From Pectinophora gossypiella (Eukaryota; Arthropoda; Insecta; Lepidoptera; Gelechiidae): a stretch of DNA of 64,000 nt. A model generated the notes under the pieces. It was not told the DNA's origin and ran no database searches. It saw nothing but the letters and a program-made list of their open reading frames with translations. Every line of letters begins with the position of its first letter. Within the stretch, counting starts at the first letter, position 1. Location: contig NC_065417.1 in assembly GCF_024362695.1 (NCBI RefSeq), forward strand, positions 7,557,001 to 7,621,000. The letters run 5' to 3'. The translations under genes were made by a program, and so were the position numbers. Below, piece after piece: positions 51,915-64,000 of the stretch.

Positions 51915-53330
51915 TGCTTTTAATTTTTGGGGTGTTATGGCGTGGCTACAAGTCTTTTAAACTAGATTTGGTCATTGAAAATTAAACGTAGTGAATATAA
52001 TATTCTTTACGCTGAAAATGTTCTTACATCAGTAATCAGGTACCCAGGTACCTAATTCAAAATCAAAACACTCGAATACAAGAGGACTTAAAATTAGTTT
52101 AATGTATATCCAATACGCCTTTGACCGTATTTATTTATGTATTATTAAGCCTTTTATTTAGGTATTTATTTATTAAGGTACATACAGCATTACAGTGTAA
52201 CCTAATGGGTTGTATGTAGCGTTGTATGTGTTGAACGAGAAAACAATAATAGAAAAAAAAAACAGTAAATCATCAGTAAATCTTCTCGCATATAGCCAAT
52301 CACTCTCTCCACCATACATTGACCATACACTCCACCATCTATCAATAAACACATCTCATAGTTAGTGCTGTTGATTTCAACATCGCGGAGAGGAGACGCA
52401 AAGCATGCACAAGAGAAGAATTTGCGTGTGTAATGTAATTAATGATGACCTCTCAGTTTCTATTACTACAGCCGGATCGTAAGATTCACAATAATGCTGA
52501 CTTGCCCTTAAACTGAAAAACTACTAAACCGATTTCGATGAAACTTATACTATTCCTTAAGTTAAATGATACCGACTTAATTCAATACATAATTATTGCT
52601 ATGAAATGGCTTCATGTTGCCTACTAATACTGATAAGGGCTTCCTTCATACAAAAGACATCAACGAGATCATTGTTATTACATTAATAATTTGACCATAA
52701 CTTTAAAATAATTCAGCCGATTTTGATGAAACTCGCACTATTACGTAAGTTGAACGAACGCCTTAAATTTTTAATTTGCGTGTAAAATATTGCGTCGACA
52801 AATGTACGTACTTAAATACAACTGCGTAATTTGACACACGCGTTTTGAAACCCACATAGACCAACATGTAGGTACGAATCTAATGCAATTAATACAATAT
52901 TTATTACATCCATACGGGTCAATGGATAACTTCATTTTTGGAAGTCAGTTTTTTTTTAATAATTATTTTATAGTATAAAACAAGGATTTCGTTGATGTCT
53001 TTTGTATGAAGGAACCCTTCATCCCTTAGGCTGGCGCTAGAGTGGTGTTGGTGCTGGTTGGGATGCTGCTGTGTATGCTCGAGGGCCTAAGCTCTGATAT
53101 GTTCGTAATGTGTGTGAGGGACACCTTTGGAATTTTAATACGACATCTAAAACTTTTGACTTATAAGTAATACGAGTATATTTTTTAGGTTTGAACTTAG
53201 CTGACGCGGAGTGAGTGTGTATGTCCACCCCTTCAGGGTTATAGGTGTGATGAATGTTATATAATTGTTGATGTGATGTTATGTATGTAGTGTTATGTTA
53301 CGGGTGTGTTAGTGATATAATATGTGATTC
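51915..53330. other. gene-free, repeat-rich spacer
   Basis: It contains two diverged direct copies of an ACCGATTTCGATGAAACTTA / GCCGATTTTGATGAAACTCG unit (about 52510 and 52710) and the inverted-repeat pair at 52637-53017. A SINE-type tail (GTCCACCCCTTCAGGGTTAT) lies near 53225. No exon was seen. Confidence 0.45.
52637..53017. repeat. inverted repeats of about 30 bp, 380 bp apart
   Basis: GGGCTTCCTTCATACAAAAG then ACATCAACGA at 52637-52666 is mirrored by TCGTTGATGTCTTTTGTATG then AAGGAACCC at 52989-53017. It is possibly a MITE with short TIRs, and it encloses one of the GATTTTGATGAAACT units. Confidence 0.6.
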
Positions 53331-53800
53331 TTACAAACATGGCATTATACATAAAACTGAGAAATTAGGAGAAATTAGTGAGTTATACATTCTCTTTGAA
53401 TGTAGTTATGGACCTTATCAACCTACCTAATTTCTCGGCGTTATGCTAATGACATGTTTGTAAGAATCACATATATATGGCATTATACATAAAACAGATA
53501 AATTAGCCATAACTACAGTTATACATTCTCTTTGAATGTAGTTATGGACCTTATCAACCTACCTAATTTCTCGGCGTTATGCTAATGACATGTTTGTAAG
53601 AATCACATATATATGGCATTATACATAAAACAGATAAATTAGCCATATCTACAGTTATACATTCTCTTTGAATGTAGTTATGGACCTTATCAACCTACCT
53701 AATTTCTCGGCGTTATGCTAATGACATGTTTGTAAGAATCACATATATATGACATTATACATAAAACAGATAAATTAGCCATAACTACACTCAAAGAGAC
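53320..53800. repeat. tandem array of a 136-bp unit, about 3.4 copies
   Basis: GGCATTATACATAAAAC starts at 53341, 53479, 53615 and, with one change, 53751, giving periods of 138, 136 and 136 bp. Each unit carries TTCTCTTTGAATGTAGTTAT, CCTAATTTCTCGGCGTTATG and GACATGTTTGTAAGAATCAC. Units 2 and 3 are nearly identical. The outer ends are mirror images (TGATTCTTACAAACATG at the left, CATGTTTGTAAGAATCA in the units), so the array probably grew from a palindromic element. Confidence 0.88.
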
Positions 53801-54339
53801 TTTTACTACGTGTTACACTTTGGTACACACAAAGCGCACTATCGTATCGAGTAGGTATAAGTAAATGGTACTCGAAGATGCTAATAATGATGAACCGTAC
53901 CTATGGCATCCTAAGGTCTACGGTGACAGGTCCATCCATCCAGTCCATCGCCCATATAATGGTCCATCACGTTAGCGAAGAATTATTTCGTCTTCAAAAA
54001 AAGTTCTTTACAGTGGATGTGTTATGGCAATGGGTAATCGGCTTTGTTTACCGTCAGTCTCCGAGATGTTGGTATGTTGGTATTTAGTTACACCTTAATA
54101 GATATGTAAAATAAAGTAAGTATGTATGAAAATTCTTTTGGTGCGAAAATCAGTGAGTATACCTACTTTTCATTTTCTTATTTATTTACTGACTAAGATT
54201 TTGTAGCTGTTACCTCCATACCATTAGGTATGTTGTACATTCGCGTGTCAATGTGTAAGATCAGATAATGGGATTATAATGCTCGTATACTTACATGAAT
54301 TTCTTAAATATTTACTTTTAAATACAAAGAAAATCTGAG

Positions 54340-54532
54340 GCATGCAATCACGACATTTTCATCTATGTAGAGTGAGCGGCTGGCGGGCGGCCGCGCCGGC
54401 CCCACCACGGTGCGCCCGCGCCGCCGCCGTGCGCTACCACTCACTTGCGCGCACTCCTACTTCGAACGTCAGAGATCGCGCGCGCACCAGACATTGCACT
54501 CCAACCTTTTTTATTGTGAAGATAATTTCGTG
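54340..54532 (+). promoter_or_regulatory. GC-rich leader/promoter of the type II membrane-protein gene
   Basis: This sharp GC-rich patch in AT-rich surroundings contains GGCGGGCGGCCGCGCCGG and CGCGCCGCCGCC and ends 40 bp before the ATG at 54533. The composition and position fit a 5' leader with the core promoter at or just upstream. No TATA box was placed. Confidence 0.4.
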
Positions 54533-57500
54533 ATGGAGAAGGAGCATCAGCCAGATTCGATGGCGACCATCACCATGAAGCCGGAGTACCCCCCGTCGGA
54601 GGTGTACAGCACGTCGGAGCCGCCGCCGGTATGAACCCGTTACTTGCTTTAGATAATGTCGACCACGTACCGTACTACACGGACCTACTTGTCTGTCTCT
54701 GTGAAACTCGAGTGCTTTATTTTGTGACAAAACTTTGTACGGGACTTTCGGTTTTGAATTGACTTCGTGTCCGTAATTGTCGGCCGTCAATTTGGTTTAT
54801 TCTATGTGAATTCAATAAGAAATTGAGCTGAGCTGGGCTTTGTAGGTGTTTGATATTATGAGGGTTTTTGTTATAGGTAGTTGTTTTAGGGGTCGTAAAA
54901 TGAAACAAAGCGGTAGTTGGGTAAACGGCTGTGTGCGATTACTCCGCGAAAGTGCCTTTCTCCGAGGCTGCGGTGGCTGCAGCGAGCGGCGCCGCTGACG
55001 CATAACAGCCTGTTTGTAAACACGGACCTTTGCCTGCACCCACCACCGACACCCGCGCACTTTATTACCTACTTACCACACGTTTTTAGAAATCATCTAG
55101 TATTCCTTACATGGAAACACAACCTTTTTCTTCCAACTTCACGTTCCCAATCGTATTCAATTTGAATAATAAATTAAACGTGGTCAAAAATTATATCTAT
55201 ATAATTAACTTTTAAAATTACTTTGTGATCCTAAGCAAAAATAATTAAGATTTTATTTATTATTTTAGTATTGCTTAAAATAATTATTTCAAACTTTTAC
55301 ATTTGTTGTCGTAAAAATAAAGTAAGTAGTATCTATTTACTATTCTGAGGCAAATTGTGTTGTGGGTTCCACTTGCCCTTACGTGGAATAATTTTAAAAT
55401 GTATTTACAATAAAATTCAAAAGTATTTTTAGAGTGTTTATGAGTACTTAAACAACCAATTAATCCGTTTACTTACTAGTTATCGCCATGTCGTACAAAT
55501 AGAAACGAAAAGCTTTTTGAGTACACCAGATACTAGGAGAGACTTGAATGGTAGAAGACTTCGGGAATAGTTATCCTGTAATCTAAAATACTCGTAATGT
55601 TCTGTCAATACCCGTATTGACGAACTAAGCTCATTGAAGGGAATCTTAAGTCCGCAATGTCAATGACGAATGACTTCAAAAAAATAGATAAAGAAATATG
55701 GCAAGCGATCTGGTGATGAACATTAGATAGAGATTTTCCGAGAAGCCATGATGTGGATGGTGGTACCTGTCTCATCAGTGTGTGGGAATCTCATTGTTCT
55801 ATTGTCCCTGGCCATTTATTATTATAGCCATTGCCACTTAACACGCAACTACGTAAATTATACGAGATACATATGTATCTATATATTTTACATTAAATAT
55901 CTAGTATAATTTTGCTTTATATAACCTGTATAAAAATCGAATTATTTCGAATTGATTACTTTTCCAAGGCTTGTAAGTATGTAAAAAAGACCGTTAGTAC
56001 CTTGTATAATAGGTAGGTTTTGGATGTATAATTTCGTAACTGTTAAATATTTACAATTATTACTTAAGAACCGCCACAGCTTCATGCAAATTACTATTAA
56101 AGCGAATTGAAATCCGTGACTTTTGAATTAGAAACAAAGAATTTACACAAAGAGATAACAGCAGTGACAATCAGTAGGAGTGAAATCGTTATTGGCCAGT
56201 TGACCGAGTGGACACAATGGCTTGCGTCACATCCGAGTTTGTGGTGCACTAGCCACTGGGTGTTATTGCTAGAAATATCTACCTTTTAGCGAATCCATAA
56301 AAACATGCTTGTTTGTTTAAATAATTGACAAGTACCATGTTGATTACGACGAAGATCCTCCGATTACGTTGCAAACCTGATCGTGTTTTGCGCCGGAGTT
56401 GACTAATTGTAGAGAGATTCTCCGACCCGGTACCGGCCAGTAACAGGAACCATTCGCCATGATTTACATATTGTATAGCCTTATTAGTAGGTATACCTAC
56501 CGCCTGCCACTTTGGTATTACTAATACCAATAGTTTATACGAACTTAACTATCTATAAACTTGGCCAATAAAAATAAAACCAAACAAGTTCAAACACCTA
56601 ACTGTTGTTCACTATGTGATACATCTTGATTGGCGTTTCTATTCCTGAGAAATGATATCACTTCTTGTTGCGTTGACATTTTCAAAGGTCTTATTCGAGA
56701 TATTTTAATAGCAAAATAAAAATAAATCTTCTCAGCTACATCTCAACTACAATATGGTTTGATCTTATGACTTGTCCGAGTCTAACCCAAACATTAATCA
56801 TATCTATTGTTGCTGTGCTTCACACGCCACGACAATCGAGAACGTGATCTTTTATTATAAAGTCTTATCTTTGTGAACTGAGAAGGAACTTATTTCTTGC
56901 TTGATAATCAATGAATAAAAACCCCCGCTGCCAAGGTGCGATGTTGATGTGCGATTTTATTTAGTAAACAAAGCGGTATACAAATTCAGTCGCCGACAGG
57001 ATGTGGTATGCATTTCGAATTAAGTTTTTATATGCTACACTCATGCCGTTAACATATAAATAAGGCATCGGGTGGTCTGCGGCCGGTATACATAGTGACT
57101 TGGTGATTCAATCCAGATGAGGCTTCAACTGCAACACGCTAGAAAGTAGCCACACTCATAATGGCGTGTTACATGAGTACAAGAACCTTATGCCTTTGTG
57201 TATTAGATAAGCATTCACAAGGGAGTCTGGCTGTCGACTTAATATTGATTCATTCGCGGATGGAAATGACTTAGGTATCCTTTAATGGGCGGACCACGGT
57301 TGGTCTGCACAAGCCGATAATAGTATTGACTGTGAATATTGACTTTGTGGTTAAGTTGGGTTCTTGGTATTATATGAGATCTAGTTTCAAGTATCTTTTG
57401 CTTGTCTTAAACTGCATGCAGGATGAAATGATATGCAAATTGATATTAGATAAGTTACTCAAATTCATGAGAAAAGGCAAAAGAATAACGCTTGGAGAGA

Positions 57501-58792
57501 TTGTATGTAGATTGTATGTTTTACAGCTGTATACAAATAACACTCTTCCGATATATAAGCGATCACAAATTATCAAAGTAACGGATTAACAAGGAAACTG
57601 ATTTTTAAATTGAAATCGCTATCGTTTTGCACTTGTCAGTGTTGATGGATTTCTCAAATGCAATCGTTGAAGCACTTTCACTGCGTCCCGCACCCCGCGC
57701 CTGCGTCTGCTAGCTGTAAGCATAATTACGTAATACGTCTCTGCAACCGTTTCTGAAGTTAGTAAACCACCACTTCATTAACTAAACCATGCTAAGGACT
57801 ATTCACACCATAGTACTTATCACACGTATTTGGGCCAAAACTAGCCTTGCACTCGTATTGTACTCTGCTTACCACAGACCATGTTGCAAGTAACTCTATA
57901 TAGCGTGTGGTAAGAATTGCGTAATTTTAAATGTTCCTTGTTTAATAGGAAAAAGAAAGTGTGAAGAGTTGGCGGAAATTATTTTATATAAAAAACGCAA
58001 CGCTAACTTTCCATGGACTGTTAACGAAGTTCGCTTATTTTAGTTCAATATCATTAAAAGTAACGGATTTGTTCAGAAATCGATTTGGTCGAGAAAACGA
58101 TTTCTAACTCTTACTCAATCGTGAGAAAAACTAGATGATTCTAGATAATAAGTTGTAGTTCAATAATCAGGAACTCATATTTTTAAACTACGAGCCCGTT
58201 TCACATAATTGTTATTATATGATTGGCCCGTTTCCTCACATACTCTTGCTTATGCAGCAAACATTTACTATTTATTTGGTAGATAGACTATTAGATAGTT
58301 TACCAGTAAGTAGGAAAGTCTATTAAATGGCGGTACTTATATAGGAAGATGCACAAGTACACATACTAAATATAGGTCAAAGACACCCATTACGAATGAA
58401 TTACAAATCAAACTGTAAGAATGCGATGTAGGTGTCCGGGCAAGAAGCCCAGTTTGCAGTATTCAAGCCACCATAAAGTTACCGAGATAGGATAGCGGCT
58501 ACCATTCCTTTCTGTGAATCCTATGCCAGTCCTAAATATCATTATATTGCACAGATGATCAACAGCTGATTTTCCACAGGCATACCGCCAGCGGCCTTCG
58601 TCATCGGTGCAGATCGCCCGGATCGCTGCGCTGACGGTGGTGGCTGCCTCCTTTATCCTGGGCTCCTTCATCCTCGCCTCCAGCTGGGTGGCGGCGCGAG
58701 CCTCATGCCACCAGCTCGAGCAGCTCGATGCCATGCTCGACAAGGAACTTGCTCTCGAAGGCAGAGCTTATGGAAACGACGCGTTGATGGCG
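54533..58792 (+). CDS. type II single-pass membrane protein, first two exons (continues past the window)
   Basis: Exon 1 is 54533-54628 (32 codons) and exon 2 is 58580-58792 (71 codons), both phase 0, with donors GTATGA and GTAAGT and acceptor TTTTCCACAG. Exon 1 encodes MEKEHQPDSMATITMKPEYP then PSEVYSTSEPPP, a Pro-rich cytoplasmic tail with PPSEVY-type short motifs. Exon 2 encodes RPSSSVQIARI, a strong hydrophobic helix (AALTVVAASFILGSFILASS), then a luminal or extracellular stretch (WVAARASCHQLEQLDAMLDK) with coiled-coil character. Arg before and Cys after the helix fit a type II orientation. The rest of the protein is to the right of 64000. The family was not recognised. The high GC of exon 2 against its introns supports coding. 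Confidence 0.75.
54629..58579 (+). other. intron 1 of the type II membrane-protein gene, no other gene seen
   Basis: AT-rich sequence of 3.95 kb. Short frames on both strands (for example 56107-56289 and 57326-57589) have no conserved character. No element with clear ends was identified. Long first introns of such genes often hold enhancers, but nothing specific can be shown here. Confidence 0.45.
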
Positions 58793-61700
58793 GTAAGTGT
58801 TTTCGACCTTCCGTAGTTAGGTGTTTGTTTTGAGATTGAAATTTTATGATAGGATAAAAAGCACAGTTCGGTAAACGACTATATTTTAATATAAGTACTT
58901 AGATTAACTTTTACAACAAATTCTATGCACAGCTGGACATATAACTGCACGTGAAAAGTGATGTTCCTATTCGACAGATTTCGACTTATAATGACTTATC
59001 TATAATGTCTCGAATAAGTTGTTTCTATGAGATCAGCATCTAGTTATAACCTCTTTTTCTTATCGTTTCGATTGGATTCAGATATTTTCAGGGCATTACA
59101 GTCGTTTTAGTTATGACCTCTAAATATGGAAATGATTCTCTGTCGCCGGCTTTTTCTTTACAATGGAGGGTTGAGTCTCGTTAGGACAGGGTGTCGGAAT
59201 TATCTATTACACCTAAGAGGCTTTTTGTATGATTGGTCAGTCATATAGGAGTCATATATAGGTTAGATAGTACAACTCTGTAGAATTATATTGTAGCAGT
59301 TCATTTAGATAGGTATACTGCATTTTTAACTCTCGGATTAGGTGCCTTGTAAGTGTCGTCATCACCTAGTTTATTTTTGCAGCTCATCTGTTGCTGAACA
59401 CCACCATATTGATTGTTATATTAGCAGATGTTTGACCATTTAATTCTTATTGCAAGGTGAGCAAGTCTAACAGTAAGCTGGTGATGCGTTGTACCGTTTG
59501 GATTTGCGACCTGTATGTTTTCTCCTTGCATTCTCTATCGCCATAAAGGTAAGAAATAAACTAACATTGAGCCTTAGTATGCGTTTAAAAAAAAAACAGT
59601 TAGGCACAGTAGATCTGTACAGATTTCTTTAAAACATAGATTTTCGTCCCCAACTCTGTTTTAAAAGGTTCTGTTGAGAATCCTTGTAAGTACCTCACAA
59701 AATTATAACTCATACAAATATCTGTGTAGTCTTCCGTTGAGTCATTTTAATACCTAAACGTATTTTATTTATATTTCAAACAACTGGCAGTAGATCTTTT
59801 GTGTTTCCTGTTAGTCAGCTTGCAATTTAAAGTTTATAATTATATTAATTCAAGTTTTCCAAGACAAACACAAGAGTCAGAAATGATAACGTCTAATTAA
59901 AACAAAATAAAAGCTTGTAAAATAGATAAAACACATAAATACTACTATGTTTGAAAACAGAACACAAGGGAAAAACGTGATAAATGACTGGTTCGAGTCA
60001 TTTGTTGTTATGTTTGTGCCGCAGCCGTGGTTCATGTGGACAACCTTGAATGTCGGAGACTCGGCGACTCAGCTCACTTCTTATTTGGGATTTCATTGTT
60101 AGCCTTCTTGCGATGAGGAAAATTATCGATCATTATCATCGTGAATTATATGCAATTTATACCATCCGTCACGTATACTGGGTTATGTAACAGAGTAGGT
60201 AATCACGCTTGTATGGGAGTGCTTTATATTTAGTTATCTGTTAGCAATAATGTATGCGCGTACACGGTTCTAAGTCCGAGTAGAGTGGAGGGCCGGGGAG
60301 CGACGACGCGACCTGCTCACCTTGAATCTCTTCATAAATGTTACACAATGCTGCGATTCTAACAGCTTTGCCTGTTTAGTACCGCCACGTACCGCAAAAC
60401 ACATCTCATTGATGTCAACACACCAAAAACTATATTAACTTTTGTTTTTAAAATTTATATTCCACACACGCGGTCAAAGTACAACTACTTATATTTTTTT
60501 AGAATGAAAAACTTACAACTATTTCATAGTTTAAAATTCAACATTGTAAAATGCTCAACTAAACAAAGCATATATCAGTCAAAGAAATAAACCAAGGTTT
60601 TTGTTAATACCGCAATTGCAACTATGAGAATGTTGTGTCATCGTTACGGCTCTTTTTGTCCATGACACAGGTTTTTTTTGACGTGACTTATTGTAGATTT
60701 GCCGCAGGTGGCATTAATTGGCCGAACAAATGGGGAGCGCTGAAGGCTCTCACACGGTACAACGTTTAAGACAATAGGCCTGAAAACGTTGTACCGGGCG
60801 TTGTAAATGGGGAGCCTTCAGCGCTCTCCATTTGTCCGGCCAAGTAGTTAATGCCACCTGATTATAAAAATAAAATGTTTGTAGGTACCTATAGCTTTTC
60901 TTTTAATACACGATATTGCACGAATAAGTTTTTAGGATTATTGCTAACAGAATGGGTGATAAGGCAATGCAATCGACCGATGTACTATCATCGGTCCAAA
61001 CGTGTCATCATTTCTACCATGTTACCAGGCAATAAGGTGCAGAAGTGGTTATGTGGGTTTTTGTTTGATGTTGCACAGTGCACAACGGACAATGCCGGAT
61101 CTGACAGAAGGTTATATCAATTGGAATTATTCAGGTTGTGCGTAGGTACCGCGCAGTCTAACATGTTAATCAGAATTGTGGCCTAATTCGCGAATAACAT
61201 CTTTCTGTCCTCGCGACTACGCTTCGTTACCTCAGTTTGCTGTTCTGTCAAATTACTTTATTTACTTACGCAGTTTTAACAACTGATGTTTATTGTTTTA
61301 AATTACCAGTGGAGAAAATACGGAAACTTACAGAGATCATATCTTTTGTGATAATTGTTTTAGTTTATGTCTTTTGTAGACAAATGTGTTTAGAAATGTT
61401 TTAATAACTGTTTTTCTACTTGAAAGTGGTTTAATATCCCATTTGTTGGTTTCATGAATAGGTATATTACATATACATATTTCGTTACTAATTATGAAGA
61501 AAGGTAGAGTGATGTTAGGTAATGTCAATTCTCTTAATCTATATTAGTTTATAAATATATGGGAAAAGATTAATGCATAAACAATGATAAGGGATTTTAT
61601 TGATTATAAAACGATTCATTCATTAGACTGGTTGAATAACGTTATTATAAAATTGTAGGTACCTAAATTAGGTACTCATCCGGGCGCATGTCGCAATGCT

Positions 61701-64000
61701 TGAGAGGTAGAGACGGGCAGAGCGGAGTCAGAGGTCGCCGCCGGCCACGACTGAAGGCTGCTTATGTTATGACTCTACCTACCTAGAGTTGCGATTATGT
61801 ATTTGTGGCGAAAGTGGCCGACGAGGTCACTGACCCGGGTCGCCGGTGCATCTCTACTCTACACGGAAGGAACACAAGTTTCGAATGTAACACTCACTCG
61901 TTACAATCCATAATATACTTACAGCTAAAGTACACAGTAGCAGCTATTCGTAGTGAAAACGCCTGTGATTAAAAATTTTCGCTAGAGAGAGGACGGTTAC
62001 AAAGTGGGTTCCCCGACGATAGCGATGTGATGTCCGACATGCATATTCATGATTGCACGGTACACTTGCATAAAGCTCACAATAAATTTTACTGTCCACA
62101 TACTGTTATCCATGTATAGATTAATATTGTTGTTTTCAAGTTTCGAAAGGACTGAACTTTCTTTTTTCTTTCCGTTGTATTGTTTGAAGCATACATTTCT
62201 CATTTTAGAGCTTTGTTATGTTAAGTGTTCCTATTTCGAGTTTCTTTCATTCTTTAGTTTTCTAAAGCCAAAGTGAGCTGCCATTGAGTTGCTGGCCGAA
62301 TTAACATTTTTCAAAAGAGACTTTTAAAGAAGTTTTTCGAAGAGTTGAATAGCATTCGTTATTCGAAACCAGTTTCGGTCGAGGTAGAAACATTTGCAAA
62401 ATCTAATGACCGGATCATCTTGGTAATAATACCTAGTATTAGAAGAATAAATAATCATCATAAACCAATCAGTTACCTACTCATAATGTTTTGGTGGCGG
62501 GTTACTCGGAATGTGAACACTTGAGAAGCATAAAGTCCTTGAATCAGCCCCCGTGACGGATTGTATGAAAATTAACGCGTTCTTGGCCTGGTGAGCATTA
62601 CAATGATACCGTTTCATTCGGCGGATGACTACTCATTGAATAGCTTTATTGTTTCCAAAACGTTACTATTGAGAAACCATTTTCACTCGTTCATGGAATC
62701 GTGCAACAGAATTAGTGGCGCTTGTTGATTGACAACGATAGGAAAAGTCAAAAATAATTGGGTAGTTTCCTAGGTCAAAGATAAATTATGAAATTATGAT
62801 CTCTTACTAAATAAAAACAGATCTAAAATTGACAAAACATGTTTTCTTTTTCTATTTAACTTACTTACTTATGAATTTTAATAAAGACAAAATGTAATAA
62901 GTGCGACATTTTAGGTATCACGTTTTTTATGTCGTCACATGTTGCTTTTTTCATAAAAATTCCATAGTAATTTCGTGTTTTGACGTTAAATAAAAGTTGA
63001 TTTGACTAGTTGGCAACTATCCTATTTTTGTGCGCATAGGCGCCTAATCTCCTATCCAGCTTGTCATTTAACATATTTTGTTTCGCGCTTCAGTCGTTCT
63101 TGTGTTATGCCTGTATGTTATTGTTAAGTTTTGTGCTATAAAGTACATATATTTAATATGTTTTTTCGACACTAGGTCCAAAGTTGTTAAGAAAAGTCAA
63201 AAGCTTTTAAAGATACTAATCCAGACGCTTGCCGTAACCCGCTGTGAAGCAGCGCGACAGAGTATGTTTCTTAATCCCCTTCAGTTTGTAGAGTAGGATA
63301 AGTGTCAAGTAGTGGGACTGATATAGGATTTTGATAAATCTCGATTTTATTGAAACTAAAGCAACAAACAGGGCTTAATCTACCGCCTGAAGTGGGAGAT
63401 TTGATATGATTATACATCGGCGGAGTTGGTAGAGCCGAAGATACCCTTCAAAAACGTACCTACTTAATTAAAATTATTCTGGTGTAATAATGTTATGTTT
63501 ATGTACGGTATAATAATATGATCGAATGGTCGAGTTAAATGATACATCAGAAATTCAGAGTTGTCCTGTGTTGTTAGTCGGAATGACTATTCTGCGTGGC
63601 ATGTGAAACATTACAGGCACATTTGTTTGTGGCGGAAATGAGCAATTTTCCACGCACGCGCGGCTCGAGCATCCCCCGCCCGCCGCCCACTGCTCTGTCA
63701 TCGGCTAATTATTGCCTTCGGAACTTCAGATCCTCGTTAATTCATCACGCTCGGGTAGCGCCGGCAGATGCACTGTGATCTCGTTACGCGAGCCATCCAT
63801 AGATCCATTTAGTGCCAGCTAATAACTAGCAGCGCTCGATACGTTTCTCGTTTTCTACCTATAATTTAAATGGACAGATTTCTATGCAAATTTACCCATT
63901 GTTCCTCGAGATATTTGAGTAACACTGACATATTTTACTTATTCTAGAACTTGAAGATTCACTCATCTGGTCTATATTTGGCAAGACTATTTAAATATCA
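58793..64000 (+). other. start of a long second intron, no exon seen
   Basis: No continuation exon of the type II membrane-protein gene was found before the window end. The region contains the palindrome at 60705-60860 and otherwise unstructured AT-rich sequence, with a GC-richer patch at 63650-63700. Short frames at 60851-61186 and 63078-63296 are not protein-like. Confidence 0.45.
60655..60870. mobile_element. palindromic MITE, relative near 10560-10680
   Basis: CAGGTGGCATTAATTGGCCG at 60705 is mirrored by GTAGTTAATGCCACCTG ending at 60860. GGGGAGCGCTGAAGGCTC pairs with GAGCCTTCAGCGCTCTCC, and ACGGTACAACGTTT with AAACGTTGTACCG. The upstream words TGACTTATTGTAGATTTGCC recur at about 10595 (TGACTTATTGTAGTTTTGCC), followed there by GCATTAACTACTTGGCTGGA, so a half-copy lies in intron 1 of UK114 copy 2. 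Confidence 0.8.

Noticed and set aside
53320..53800. CRISPR-like array
   Set aside because: The repeats are contiguous 136-bp tandem units without unique spacers, in a eukaryotic genome.
54342..54634. Two short frames (63 and 74 codons) across the GC-rich leader
   Set aside because: They overlap the first exon of the type II membrane protein in other frames, and their composition reflects CpG-rich leader sequence.
57326..57589. 87-codon frame in intron 1 of the type II membrane protein
   Set aside because: Lys/Leu/Tyr-rich composition expected of AT-rich DNA, with no conserved motif or splice context.
60851..61186. 111-codon frame
   Set aside because: It starts inside a MITE and has no domain or splice signals, so it is judged chance.

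Overview
The window is nuclear DNA of an insect, most probably a lepidopteran (moth or butterfly). It is AT-rich, its genes are spliced with GT-AG introns, and it is full of tRNA-derived SINEs, palindromic MITEs and cut-and-paste elements of the kinds common in moth genomes. The order or family is inferred from this general look, not from a search. All gene models below were built by hand from splice signals and reading-frame continuity. Exon phases close exactly in every multi-exon gene called complete.

Layout from left to right. (1) 1-235: the last coding exon of an unknown + strand gene. (2) 679-1014: mitochondrial ribosomal protein bL36m on the - strand. (3) 1788-7309 and 8903-11824: two tandem three-exon paralogues of the RidA/UK114 imine deaminase. 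The second intron of the first copy carries a CR1/Jockey-group LINE with an open 962-codon frame. (4) 11825-16573: gene-free, with repeats. (5) 16574-22380: a four-exon gene for a 229-residue acidic protein with an MGCTSS start, which predicts myristoylation and palmitoylation. Its third intron holds a TIR element packed with CAACATGTTG-like words. (6) 22637-24568: a REXO5-like DEDDh RNA exonuclease on the - strand. A hAT-type MITE lies about 100 bp upstream of its start codon. (7) 26023-30313: acyl-protein thioesterase in five exons on the - strand, with a Tc1 transposon in its last intron. (8) 32341-32973: OSER1-like protein. (9) 34309-35545: an apparently new two-exon gene for a 102-residue single-pass membrane protein. 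(10) 36684-39294: UBALD (UBA-like) protein on the - strand. (11) 39762-46460: the seven-exon organellar Na+/H+ exchanger NHE8. Intron 5 holds a 1.65-kb element with 383-bp inverted arms, and a SINE sits 12 nt inside intron 3. (12) 48015-48711: prefoldin subunit 4 on the - strand. (13) 48845-51906: a 3.06-kb TIR element with 8-bp target duplications, starting 134 bp upstream of the PFDN4 start codon. It contains a complete two-exon THAP zinc-finger gene and two nested MITEs. (14) 51907-54532: repeats, including a 136-bp tandem array. (15) 54533 to the right edge: the first two exons of a type II membrane protein with very long introns.

The host genes are mostly conserved housekeeping genes: mitochondrial translation, imine detoxification, rRNA/snoRNA trimming, depalmitoylation, organelle pH and tubulin/actin chaperoning. 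They do not form one pathway. Several are paired head to head (bL36m/UK114, thioesterase/OSER1, UBALD/NHE8) or tail to tail (MGCTSS gene/REXO5, membrane microprotein/UBALD, NHE8/PFDN4). The most unusual contents are the THAP-bearing hAT-like element, the long palindrome in NHE8, the CAACATGTTG element, and the two unrecognised small membrane-associated proteins.
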